Assembly: GCF_004364155.1 (NCBI RefSeq)
Contig: NZ_SOAZ01000002.1
Coordinates: 62,001-126,000 of the forward strand
Reading direction: 5' to 3'
Source of the DNA: Fonticella tunisiensis
GTDB lineage: Bacteria; Bacillota; Clostridia; Clostridiales; Caloramatoraceae
Length of the DNA stretch: 64,000 bases
Below, piece by piece: positions 37,308-46,137 of the stretch (the stretch's first letter is position 1; the number at the start of each line of letters is the position of its first letter). The notes beneath the pieces were generated by a model. It worked only from the letters and a program-made list of their open reading frames with translations. It made no database searches and was not told where the DNA came from. A program made the position numbers and the translations under genes.

Positions 37308-38288
37308 ATGGAATATGTAAAACTTGGAAATACCGGCTTGGAGGTATCCAGAATTTGTCTTGGCTGTATGGGTTTTGGTGATGCAGAGAGGTGGATTCAT
37401 CCATGGGTACTTGATGAAGAGCGCAGTCGTCCTATTATTAAAAAAGCCCTTGAGCTTGGTATCAATTTTTTTGATACGGCGAATTCGTATTCGGGCGGAG
37501 CCAGCGAAGAAATTGTTGGACGCGCTCTAAAGGATTATGCAAACAGGGATGAAGTTGTCATTGCAACAAAGGTTTATTTTCCAATGCGTAAAGGCCCAAA
37601 TAGTGGAGGACTTTCGCGTAAGGCTATTATGAGTGAAATTGATAAAAGTCTTAAAAGACTGGGAACTGATTATGTAGACCTCTATCAGATTCACAGGTGG
37701 GATTACAATACTCCCATTGAAGAGACCATGGAAGCCTTGCATGATGTTGTGAAGGCTGGGAAGGCAAGATACATAGGTGCTTCTTCCATGTCCGCATGGC
37801 AGTTTCAGAAGGCGTTATATGTCGCTGAGAAAAATGGGTGGACCCGGTTTGTAACGATGCAGAGTCATTACAACCTTATTTACCGCGAGGAGGAGAGGGA
37901 GATGCTTCCCCTTTGTAAGGAAGAAAAAATCGGTGTGATTCCATATAGCCCGCTTGCATCAGGAAGATTGGCGCGTGATTGGTCGGAAACAACACATCGT
38001 TCCGAAACCGATCAAGTTGCAAAAGCTAAATATGATGCGACTGCAAATACCGATCGATTGGTTGTGGAGCGGGTTGCGGCAATCGCAGAAAAACGCGGCG
38101 TTTCACGCGCTCAAATCGCACTTGCCTGGTTGTTGCAGAAAGAACCAGTAACAGCTCCTATTATCGGCGCTACGAAAATGTCCCATCTCGAAGATGCGGT
38201 AGCTGCTCTATCAATTAAGTTAACACCTGAAGAAATTGCGTTCCTGGAAGAACCTTATGTACCGCATCCAATAGTTTTTTATAGGTAA
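37308..38288 (+). CDS. Aldo/keto reductase A2
   Basis: 326 residues. FFDTANSYSGG, VVIATKVYFPM, LYQIHRWDYN, GVIPYSPLASGRLARDW, APIIGATKMSHLEDAV. Start at ATG 37308 with GAGG 9 bases upstream; the GTG at 37293 is part of the ribosome site. The leader and much of the gene are near-identical to A3 (43479), showing recent duplication. Confidence 0.92.
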   Translation: MEYVKLGNTGLEVSRICLGCMGFGDAERWIHPWVLDEERSRPIIKKALELGINFFDTANSYSGGASEEIVGRALKDYANRDEVVIATKVYFPMRKGPNSGGLSRKAIMSEIDKSLKRLGTDYVDLYQIHRWDYNTPIEETMEALHDVVKAGKARYIGASSMSAWQFQKALYVAEKNGWTRFVTMQSHYNLIYREEEREMLPLCKEEKIGVIPYSPLASGRLARDWSETTHRSETDQVAKAKYDATANTDRLVVERVAAIAEKRGVSRAQIALAWLLQKEPVTAPIIGATKMSHLEDAVAALSIKLTPEEIAFLEEPYVPHPIVFYR

Positions 38289-38324
38289 TTGTGGTGCTGC
38301 GACAGCTTTAAAGGAGAGTAAAGT

Positions 38325-38448
38325 ATGGATAAATCAAACAACTTAAGTGAAAGTATAATCTTCATGAAAGGTGAAAAAATTAGTCCAAAAGGGAGACGTG
38401 GAATGGTTGGAACCAGTAACGGATGAAGAATATAACAAATTAAAATAA
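38325..38448 (+). pseudogene. Cupin protein, internally deleted remnant
   Basis: MDKSNNLSESIIFMKGEKIS, a typical cupin N-terminus after GGAGAG, is fused out of phase to EWLEPVTDEEYNKLK-stop, the C-terminal tail also seen in the intact cupin at 20664. The whole barrel is missing. Confidence 0.72.
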
Positions 38449-38468
38449 AAGAATGTCTGTTTCAGAGA

Positions 38469-38510
38469 AAAAGCTGAATGATTTGCAGAGGCAATTATCA
38501 TTCAGCTTTT
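38469..38510. terminator. Bidirectional terminator between A2/cupin remnant and merR 2
   Basis: 14-bp perfect stem AAAAGCTGAATGAT / ATCATTCAGCTTTT, loop 14 bases, T-run on each strand. Part of the same sequence (CATTCAGCTTTTCT) recurs at 44490-44505 after A3. Confidence 0.8.
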
Positions 38511-38546
38511 CTATATAGCGATGAAGTTATACCATTTAGTGGTATG

Positions 38547-39008
38547 CTACAAAGCTTCATGTCCAACCGAACCCAGAGATGCATAACTCTCCACTTGTGA
38601 TTCTGAACCAGAAGTACTCCATGTTCCTGGATTACTGTTATCCGGTATACGATGATTCATGATGTCCAGATACCAGTTTACTTTATGCTCAATATATTTG
38701 TATCTTTCATTCATTTCCTTTAACTGTTCTTCTAGCTTTTTCTTTTGCTCTAAAATAATTTCATATCTTATTTTTAAAGTTGATTCACCCTGCAAGCACA
38801 GGTTTACATATTCCTTGACAGCTTGTATGGACATACCAGATCCTCTAAGATTTTTTATGCCAATCAGCCAGTTCTTGGATTGCTCATCAAAAAGTCTGTT
38901 TCCGTTCTTATCACGTTTTAAAGAAGGCACTAATCCCATATCTGTATAGTACCTTACCGTATGTTCTGACATATCAAGGAGTTTTGCAATCTCTTTTACT
39001 GTATACAT
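38547..39008 (-). CDS. MerR-family transcriptional regulator 2
   Basis: 153 residues. Winged helix MYTVKEIAKLLDMSEHTVRYYTDMGLVPSLKRDKNGNRLF, NLRGSGMSIQAVKEYVNLCLQGEST, then a coiled-coil helix (about 80-118) and a polar tail. AGGAGG upstream of the ATG. Divergent from reductase B2, with MerR promoter 6 between them. No C-terminal metal-binding Cys motif. Confidence 0.93.
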   Translation of the reverse strand: MYTVKEIAKLLDMSEHTVRYYTDMGLVPSLKRDKNGNRLFDEQSKNWLIGIKNLRGSGMSIQAVKEYVNLCLQGESTLKIRYEIILEQKKKLEEQLKEMNERYKYIEHKVNWYLDIMNHRIPDNSNPGTWSTSGSESQVESYASLGSVGHEAL

Positions 39009-39058
39009 TTTTACCTCCTTTCCATAGTCAAAGACGAAATATATTTTTTATGAAATAC

Positions 39059-39089
39059 TTGACTTAGAGTTACTCGAATGGAATACAAT
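39059..39089 (+). promoter_or_regulatory. MerR-type promoter 6
   Basis: TTGACT (39059-39064), 19-bp spacer with TAGAGTTACTCGAA (one base of the dyad centre lost), TACAAT (39084-39089). Reads toward reductase B2 and lies between it and merR 2. Confidence 0.77.
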
Positions 39090-39181
39090 AATTTTATCAC
39101 AGCAAATTCAGTTGTGTAAAGATAGTTCAGCTCAATCAGATAACAAAGAGCAGAAAAAATTAGGGGAAAGGAGAAATTAGT

Positions 39182-40027
39182 ATGGAGTATGTAGAGTTAA
39201 ACAATGGTGTTAAAATGCCAATCTTGGGATATGGAGTATTCCAAATTACAGATCAGGAAGAATGCGAAAGATGTGTACTGGATGCAATAGAGGTAGGTTA
39301 TCGCTTAATCGATACTGCTCAAGCTTATGGCAATGAAGAAGCGGTAGGAAAAGCTATTAAAAAATGTGGTGTTCCAAGAGAAGAATTATTTATTACTACA
39401 AAGGTATGGATTTCCAATGCTGGATATGAAAAGGCAAAAAAATCTATCGAAGAATCATTAAAAAGACTTCAGCTTAATTATTTGGATTTATTATTAATTC
39501 ATCAGCCTTTTAATGATTATTATGGAACCTATCGTGCAATGGAAGAACTATATAAAGAAGGAAAGATTAGAGCCATAGGTGTAAGTAACTTTTATCCGGA
39601 TAGATTGATAGACCTTATTAAGTTCAATGAAGTTGTTCCTGCAGTCAATCAGGTTGAAACACATCCATTTAATCAGCAGGTAAAGGCACAGGAAGTTATG
39701 AAGAAATATGGAGTACAAATTCAAGCTTGGGCACCTTTTGCTGAAGGGAGAAATAACATGTTCAGTAATGAAACATTAAAATCAGTTGGAGATAAATATA
39801 ATAAATCCAATGCTCAAGTTGCTTTAAGATACCTTATTCAAAGAGGTGTAGCAGTAATTCCTAAAACTGTTCGTAAGGAAAGAATGATACAGAATATTGA
39901 TGTATTTGATTTTGAGCTAACAAAAGAGGATATGGATCTCATTGCTACTTTAGATAAAGGAGAAAGTTTATTCTTCTCACATTATGATCCACAAACCGTT
40001 GAATATTTAACAAGCTTAGTAAGATAG
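39182..40027 (+). CDS. Aldo/keto reductase B2
   Basis: 281 residues, same length as B1. [64 protein letters not shown], and the ending [12 protein letters not shown]. Glyoxal/2,5-diketogluconate reductase subfamily. GGAAAGGAG upstream. Driven by MerR promoter 6. Confidence 0.92.
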   Translation: MEYVELNNGVKMPILGYGVFQITDQEECERCVLDAIEVGYRLIDTAQAYGNEEAVGKAIKKCGVPREELFITTKVWISNAGYEKAKKSIEESLKRLQLNYLDLLLIHQPFNDYYGTYRAMEELYKEGKIRAIGVSNFYPDRLIDLIKFNEVVPAVNQVETHPFNQQVKAQEVMKKYGVQIQAWAPFAEGRNNMFSNETLKSVGDKYNKSNAQVALRYLIQRGVAVIPKTVRKERMIQNIDVFDFELTKEDMDLIATLDKGESLFFSHYDPQTVEYLTSLVR

Positions 40028-40051
40028 AATTAATTGTTAATGCATCTAGAA

Positions 40052-40086
40052 TAAGAACTGTCTGAAACAATCAGGCAGTTCTTATA
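40052..40086 (+). terminator. Terminator after B2
   Basis: 13-bp stem AAGAACTGTCTGA / TCAGGCAGTTCTT with one G-T pair and a 5-base loop, followed by ATAT. Confidence 0.75.
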
Positions 40087-40133
40087 TAATACATTGATTT
40101 CACCAGTGAATCGAAATGCGGGGGAATCAGAGT

Positions 40134-40730
40134 GGACTTATGTCAATATAGTAGACACAAAAACTCGAATTTTTTATGATGATTTTCTAGCCCTATCCTC
40201 ACATTGCCGAGGGGTGATATACCCTATGCTACTATGGATTCTTTTTCTGTTGTACCAGGATTCTATATATTCAAACATTGCTAGCTTAGCAGCATTGAAG
40301 TCATAATAGGTTACTAAGTTAACCTCTTCCTTTTTTAGGGCAGCATGAAAAGACTCAATGCAGGCATTGTCATAGGGATTTCCCTTTGAACTGAATGAGT
40401 GAATGATTTTAATACTTGAAATATATTCTGCAAACTTAAAGTCTGTATACCATGCTTTAAATTCTTTTATAGTTACAACTTCACCATCATCAACATTTAC
40501 AGGCTTGGATCTCTTGATCCAGCCATTGATAGTAGATTTTGAAATGCCATATTCGCTGCTTAGCTCTGTTAGACTCTTTCCGAAATTATACAGCTCTACA
40601 ATTGTATTTTTAAATTCCTCAGCATATTTTCTTTGATTTCTTGCCATTTTGTAGACACATCCTCTCTCTTTCTTATTTTAATTTGTTCGAGTTATTGTGT
40701 CTACAAAACTATACTAACACCAGTTGGTCC
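40134..40730 (-). mobile_element. IS3-family element, internally deleted (597 bp)
   Basis: Left end GGACTTATGTCAATATAGTA and right end share inverted GTAGACACAAxAACTCGAA. The single frame fuses OrfA to the OrfB C-terminus, so about half of a normal IS3 element is missing. Same element type as the remnant at 17.9-18.2 kb. It cannot move on its own. Confidence 0.85.
40174..40647 (-). CDS. IS3-family transposase, OrfA-OrfB deletion fusion
   Basis: 157 residues. N-terminal helix-turn-helix MARNQRKYAEEFKNTIVELY, SLTELSSEYGISKSTINGWI; at about residue 70 it jumps in frame to the OrfB end: SFSSKGNPYDNACIESFHAA (with the last catalytic Glu) and RKRIHSSIGYITPRQCED. The first two catalytic aspartates are deleted, so it is inactive as a transposase but could still bind the element ends. 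Confidence 0.85.
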   Translation of the reverse strand: MARNQRKYAEEFKNTIVELYNFGKSLTELSSEYGISKSTINGWIKRSKPVNVDDGEVVTIKEFKAWYTDFKFAEYISSIKIIHSFSSKGNPYDNACIESFHAALKKEEVNLVTYYDFNAAKLAMFEYIESWYNRKRIHSSIGYITPRQCEDRARKSS

Positions 40731-40751
40731 CAGATCATTTTTTACGAATCA

Positions 40752-40776
40752 AAGGAAACCCCAAATGGGTTTCCTT
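40752..40776 (+). terminator. Hairpin next to the IS3 element
   Basis: 10-bp perfect stem AAGGAAACCC / GGGTTTCCTT with a 5-base loop. Confidence 0.5.
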
Positions 40777-40832
40777 AAAAAATGTATAAATATCAACAAT
40801 ATTTTTAAACAGAGCAAAATTTAAAAAAGTGC

Positions 40833-40863
40833 TTGACTTGGAGCACACTCCAAGTTATATCAT
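40833..40863 (+). promoter_or_regulatory. MerR-type promoter 7
   Basis: TTGACT (40833-40838), 19-bp spacer, TATCAT (40858-40863). Arms CTTGGAG / CTCCAAG are perfect around a CACA centre. Upstream of the FMN reductase remnant and reductases D2 and C2. Confidence 0.85.
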
Positions 40864-40945
40864 AGTCTATGTACTAGCTGTATTAATGCTGTTCGATTAG
40901 GTATCAAAAAAGAAAATTAGGGGGAAAACAAATGGCAAAAAGAAA
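40858..40945 (+). repeat. Leader repeat, copy 1 (copy 2 at 44649-44745)
   Basis: Downstream of promoter 7 the leader (GTATTAATGCTGTTCG, TATCAAAAAAGAAAAT, AAATGGCAAA) is nearly repeated after promoter 9 at 44649-44745, indicating a duplicated promoter-leader unit. Confidence 0.7.
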
Positions 40946-41040
40946 AAGGTATTATTTATGGTACAGGTGCATGGAGTATTGGAGATATTAAAGGCAGCAA
41001 AGCAATGGAAGATGCATATGAAATTGGAAGAAATGTTTAA
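40932..41040 (+). pseudogene. Flavodoxin-family oxidoreductase, C-terminal remnant
   Basis: An ATG after GGGGG opens MAKRKRYYLWYRC in the wrong frame; the frame GIIYGTGAWSIGDIKGSKAM, EDAYEIGRNV-stop matches the end of NADPH-dependent FMN reductase/flavodoxin proteins and the remnant at 20130. Confidence 0.55.
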
Positions 41041-41090
41041 ATTGAGTGGTGAATAGAATAAATAAAAAATATAGATTAGGAGGATTAATA

Positions 41091-42203
41091 ATGAAAAAAT
41101 TAGGATTTGGGTTTATGCGTTTACCGGTAATAGACAAGGATGATGCTGGAAGTATTGATTTGGATGCAGTTAAGAAAATGGTAGATATTTTTATAGAAAG
41201 AGGGTTTACGTATTTTGATACAGCCTATCCTTATCATAAGGAAATGAGTGAAATAGCGATTAGAGAAGCGGTAGTAAAGCGTTATCCAAGAGATAAATTT
41301 TTTCTTGCAACTAAATTGCCTGTTGCTCGTTTAAAAACTATGGAACAACAGGAAAGTATTTTTAACGAGCAATTAGAAAAGTGTGGAGTAGAATATTTTG
41401 ATAATTATTTACTTCATAATTTAGGTGAAGTCCATTACAAAATCGCCCAAAGATTAAATAGTTTTGAATTTATTCAAAAAAAGAAAGAAGAAGGGAAAAT
41501 AAAAAATATAGGTTTTTCTTACCATGATCGAGCTGATTTATTAGATGAGATTTTAACTTCTCATCCGGAAGTAGATTTCGTTCAATTACAAATTAATTAT
41601 TTGGATTGGGACAATGAAAGTATTCAATCAAGAAAATGTTATGAAGTTGCAAGAAAGCATAACAAACCAATTATTGTTATGGAACCAATTAAAGGTGGTA
41701 CTCTTGCAAAAGTACCTGAAGAAGCAGAAAAATTATTTAAAGAATATCATCCTGATATGTCTGTGCCATCATGGGCAATCCGTTTTGTAGCCAGCCTTGA
41801 AGGAGTAATGATGGTTTTAAGTGGAATGTCCAATATGGAGCAATTATTGGATAATACAGGTTATATGCAGGATTTCAAACCATTTGTAAAGGAAGAATAT
41901 GATATTGTTGAAAAGGCAGTTGATATTATTAATAAATCAATTACAGTACCTTGTACAGCCTGTGAATATTGTGTAAAAGATTGTCCTAAAAATATTGCTA
42001 TTCCAAAATACTTTGCATTATATAATACTGAAAAACAATTTACCCCAGGGTATTTTTCGCTTCAAAAGGTGTATTACAATAACTACATTCAAAAGTATGG
42101 TAAGGCATCAGACTGTATTGAGTGCAAACAATGTGAAAGACAATGTCCCCAGCACATTAAAATTACTGAGTTTTTAAAAGACGTCGCAAAAACATTTGAA
42201 TAA
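41091..42203 (+). CDS. Aldo/keto reductase D2 with C-terminal 2x[4Fe-4S] ferredoxin domain
   Basis: 370 residues, intact. Barrel: [13 protein letters not shown] (Asp, Tyr), FFLATKLP (Lys), NYLLHNLGE (His), [14 protein letters not shown]-terminal cluster motifs [18 protein letters not shown] (about 300-317) and [17 protein letters not shown]. The fusion allows electron input from ferredoxin or flavodoxin rather than only NADPH. Start at ATG 41091, eight bases after AGGAGG; the longer frame adds 15 residues without support. Confidence 0.92.
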   Translation: MKKLGFGFMRLPVIDKDDAGSIDLDAVKKMVDIFIERGFTYFDTAYPYHKEMSEIAIREAVVKRYPRDKFFLATKLPVARLKTMEQQESIFNEQLEKCGVEYFDNYLLHNLGEVHYKIAQRLNSFEFIQKKKEEGKIKNIGFSYHDRADLLDEILTSHPEVDFVQLQINYLDWDNESIQSRKCYEVARKHNKPIIVMEPIKGGTLAKVPEEAEKLFKEYHPDMSVPSWAIRFVASLEGVMMVLSGMSNMEQLLDNTGYMQDFKPFVKEEYDIVEKAVDIINKSITVPCTACEYCVKDCPKNIAIPKYFALYNTEKQFTPGYFSLQKVYYNNYIQKYGKASDCIECKQCERQCPQHIKITEFLKDVAKTFE

Positions 42204-42314
42204 TTTTATTAATAAACTCCATCCCCAGAATTGGAAGTTTGCTGCCGCTTGGGTGTGAACAAACCTGAACACAGAGCTATAACAAGAAAGTGAAAAGCAC
42301 TTTAGGTAATATAA

Positions 42315-43343
<1,029 letters not shown>

Positions 43344-43378
43344 CGGGTAATAATTTTAAATAAAATTCAAAAAATATT

Positions 43379-43409
43379 TTGACCTGGAGTAAACTCCAAG
43401 ATTTATACT
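43379..43409 (+). promoter_or_regulatory. MerR-type promoter 8
   Basis: TTGACC (43379-43384), 19-bp spacer containing TGGAGTAAACTCCAAG, TATACT (43404-43409). Drives A3. Confidence 0.83.
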
Positions 43410-43478
43410 AACAATACATATAGATTATAAAACAATAATTATCTATATTAAATCTATTGGAAAGTGAGGATCAATCAA

Positions 43479-44459
43479 ATGGAATATGTAAAGCTTGGAA
43501 ATACCGGCTTGGAGGTATCACGGCTTTGTCTTGGCTGTATGAGCTTTGGTGTACCAGAGAGGGGAATTGCACCATGGTCTCTTAACGAAGAACAGAGTCG
43601 TCCTATTATTAAAAGGGCTCTTGAGCTAGGCATCAACTTTTTTGATACTGCTAATGTTTATTCAGATGGAACCAGTGAAGAAATTGTTGGACGGGCTCTA
43701 AAGGATTATGCAAACAGGGATGAAGTTGTCATTGCGACAAAGGTTTATTTTCGCATGCATGAAGGTCCAAATGGTGGCGGGCTTTCCCGAAAGGCAATTA
43801 TGAGTGAAATTGATAAAAGTCTTAAGAGATTGGGAACTGATTATGTAGATCTCTATCAGATTCACAGGTGGGATTACAATACTCCCATCGAAGAGACCAT
43901 GGAAGCACTCCATGATGTTGTGAAGGCTGGAAAGGCAAGATACATTGGTGCTTCTTCCATGTACGCATGGCAGTTTATGAAGGCGTTACATGTAGCTGAA
44001 AAACATGGATGGACTCGGTTTGTATCGATGCAGAATCTTTACAACCTCTTATATCGTGAGGAGGAGAGGGAGATGCTGCCCCTTTGCAGGGAAGAAAAAA
44101 TTGGTGTGATTCCATGGAGTCCCCTTGCAAAAGGAAGATTGACGCGTGATTGGAACGAAACCACGCAGCGTTCCGAAAACGATGAAACTGGGAAAAAGTT
44201 TTTCCCCGTAACCTCCGAGTCGGACCGAAAAATTATTGAACGAGTAGCTGAAGTAGCAGCAAAACGAGGTGTACCAAGGGCTCAAATAGCACTTGCCTGG
44301 GTGCTGCACAAGGAACCTGTTACTTCTCCTATTATTGGGTCTACGAAAATATCTCATATCGAAGATGCGGTAGCTGCTCTTTCGATTAAGTTAACACCTG
44401 AAGAAATTGCATACCTTGAAGAGCCCTATGTGCCGCATCCAGTGATTGGTTTTAAATAA
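43479..44459 (+). CDS. Aldo/keto reductase A3
   Basis: 326 residues, close twin of A2. FFDTANVYSDG, VVIATKVYFRM, LYQIHRWDYN, GVIPWSPLAKGRLTRDW, SPIIGSTKISHIEDAV. The ribosome-site leader (TGGAAAGTGAGGATCAATCA) matches that of A2. Directly downstream of MerR promoter 8. Confidence 0.92.
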   Translation: MEYVKLGNTGLEVSRLCLGCMSFGVPERGIAPWSLNEEQSRPIIKRALELGINFFDTANVYSDGTSEEIVGRALKDYANRDEVVIATKVYFRMHEGPNGGGLSRKAIMSEIDKSLKRLGTDYVDLYQIHRWDYNTPIEETMEALHDVVKAGKARYIGASSMYAWQFMKALHVAEKHGWTRFVSMQNLYNLLYREEEREMLPLCREEKIGVIPWSPLAKGRLTRDWNETTQRSENDETGKKFFPVTSESDRKIIERVAEVAAKRGVPRAQIALAWVLHKEPVTSPIIGSTKISHIEDAVAALSIKLTPEEIAYLEEPYVPHPVIGFK

Positions 44460-44623
44460 TTGTGGTACGACGATAGTTTTAAAGGGTGACTTGTCATTCA
44501 GCTTTTCTTACTATCAATGAAGTTACCCTGGAAAGTGAGCAAGGACTTATGGACATTGAATTTGATTGCAGAAAAATTAGTAACAAGGAGTATGGAATTA
44601 TTCATACTCCTATAAATTTACTC

Positions 44624-44654
44624 TTGATTTAAAGATAACTCCAAACTGTATCAT
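44624..44654 (+). promoter_or_regulatory. MerR-type promoter 9
   Basis: TTGATT (44624-44629), 19-bp spacer with AAGATAACTCCAA, TATCAT (44649-44654). The gene it drove is now only the MATE fragment. Confidence 0.7.
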
Positions 44655-44770
44655 AGTTTATGTATTAGCTGTATTAATGCTATTCGCTTAAGTATCAAAA
44701 AAGAAAATACGATGGGAAAATAGCAAATTAAAATGGCAAATGATAAAAAACGAAAGTCGAGGTGTTTTTT

Positions 44771-44908
44771 GTGTTTTCAAATAAGGCCCTTAGAAAATTG
44801 ATTGTTCCCCTCTTCCTGGATCAGATTCTTATTATCACCGTTGGCATAATTGCTACTATGATGCTTTCCTATGCCGGCGAAGTAGCCGTTTCCGGCGTTT
44901 CCCTGGTG
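44771..44908 (+). pseudogene. MATE-family efflux transporter, N-terminal fragment
   Basis: GTG 44771 after GAGGTG reads VFSNKALRKLIVPLFLDQIL, IITVGIIATMMLSYAGE and VSGVSLV with a one-base shift near the end: first membrane helix region of MATE transporters. It is cut exactly by the hairpin repeat at 44909. Confidence 0.7.
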
Positions 44909-44937
44909 AAAACTCAGGTGCCAGCCACCTGAGTTTT
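44909..44937. repeat. Hairpin repeat copy 1, left edge of the defence island
   Basis: Perfect 12-bp arms AAAACTCAGGTG / CACCTGAGTTTT around loop CCAGC. Identical to copy 2 (46027-46055). It interrupts the MATE fragment and marks the switch from redox genes to defence genes. Confidence 0.85.
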
Positions 44938-45331
44938 GCAGAAAAGATTTTTATCGAAACTTGCGGTGAAAAGATAAAAAGGAGTATGGTATTTTATGGA
45001 GAATAATATTTATTATATTCTTTAATTAAGGTTGGTTGATTTTTATGATGCTGAATGGAGTGGAAATGCTATAAGAAACTTGATTTTAAAGATACTAAAA
45101 AAATACGGTTTTAGGCAAGGGATTATAAAGCTTACTTCAGAGCTGATTATACTTCTTTGAATAAAGACTGATGTGCAAGCCCCTTGAGTTTTTTAGTAAA
45201 TGTAAATTTAGTAAAGAATTATACTTTGTTATCAGCTTAGAGGAATTGCTTTATAAAGATAATTGGCATTACAATCTGGTAGCAAGCGTGCTATACTGAT
45301 TAATATAAATTAAAATCACTAGAGGTGAAGT
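44938..45331. other. Intergenic stretch left of the HEPN/MNT pair
   Basis: No gene. One frame around 45034-45160 reads VDFYDAEWSGNAIRNLILKI, KKYGFRQGIIKLTSELI-stop, an unrecognised gene tail without a start. A half-copy of the hairpin (CCCTTGAGTTTTTT) lies near 45180. Confidence 0.35.
45269..45297 (+). promoter_or_regulatory. Candidate promoter of the HEPN/MNT pair
   Basis: TTACAA (45269-45274), 17-bp spacer, TATACT (45292-45297) with TG just before it. The leader is about 30 bases to the ATG, with GAGGTG as ribosome site. Confidence 0.5.
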
Positions 45332-45643
45332 ATGAATCAATTTGGGATTTCAGAGGAATTGTTGAATAGTATAATATGTATTCTAAAGAAAAATAAATTT
45401 GTCAACTTAGCATACATATTTGGTTCACGTGCAAGAGGTGATTTTAGGGCAAATTCTGATATAGATATTTGCATTTTTGGAGAGTTGTCGCATATTGAAC
45501 TAAATTTGATAACTGATAAATTTTTAGAACTTAATACTCCTCTTGATTTTGATGTTGTAAACTTTGAGAAAATTAAGAAAGAGGAGTTTAAAAAAAGCAT
45601 TCTTAGAGATGGAGTGAAAATATATGAAAGAAAGAATATTTGA
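45332..45643 (+). CDS. MNT-type minimal nucleotidyltransferase (antitoxin)
   Basis: 103 residues. Nucleotidyltransferase motif GSRARGDFRANSDIDI (Gly-Ser at 31-32, metal-binding D43 and D45) and later Asp in LDFDVVNF. MNT proteins of HEPN/MNT pairs inactivate their HEPN partner by transferring nucleotides onto it. Overlaps the HEPN gene by 20 bases, so they are translationally coupled. Confidence 0.88.
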   Translation: MNQFGISEELLNSIICILKKNKFVNLAYIFGSRARGDFRANSDIDICIFGELSHIELNLITDKFLELNTPLDFDVVNFEKIKKEEFKKSILRDGVKIYERKNI

Positions 45644-46022
45644 GAAGTATAAGGATTATAAAAATGCGTTGTGTAGGTTAATTGAAGCGTTAAATTTGCA
45701 GGATATAAACGATGTAATTATTGATGGAATTATTCAAAGGTTTGAATTTACTTTTGAACTTAGTTGGAAACTTATGAAGGAATATTTAAAACATGAAGGA
45801 ATTGAGGTTAATAGCCCAAGGAGCACTATAAGGGAGGCGTTTTCAATTGGACTTATTGAAAATGGAGATAAGTGGATTAGTATGTTAACAGATAGAAATA
45901 AAACCTCACATATATATGATGAAGATGAGTCAAGAGAGATATATTTAAGTATTAAGAATATTTATGCAGATGAATTTAAAACCTTGCTAAACAAATTTGA
46001 TGAGATTGTTAAGGGACTGTGA
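45624..46022 (+). CDS. HEPN-domain protein (toxin, HI0074 family)
   Basis: 132 residues, all-helical. The RNase motif Rx4-6H is present: R91-NKTS-H96 in LTDRNKTSHIYDE. HEPN proteins with this motif cleave RNA in toxin-antitoxin and abortive infection systems. The partner MNT gene is immediately upstream. Followed 4 bases after its stop by the hairpin repeat copy 2. Confidence 0.88.
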   Translation: MKERIFEKYKDYKNALCRLIEALNLQDINDVIIDGIIQRFEFTFELSWKLMKEYLKHEGIEVNSPRSTIREAFSIGLIENGDKWISMLTDRNKTSHIYDEDESREIYLSIKNIYADEFKTLLNKFDEIVKGL

Positions 46023-46026
46023 AATT

Positions 46027-46055
46027 AAAACTCAGGTGCCAGCCACCTGAGTTTT
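46027..46055. repeat. Hairpin repeat copy 2
   Basis: Same 12-bp arms and CCAGC loop as copy 1, then TTTTTTAAA. Acts plausibly as terminator of the HEPN/MNT unit and separates it from the helicase operon. Confidence 0.85.
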
Positions 46056-46137
46056 TTAAATAATTGTCCATTTTTTAAAATTGTTATGCTATTATATATT
46101 TGTAACAATTTTCAGCTCAAGAAAAGTGGGGATGGGA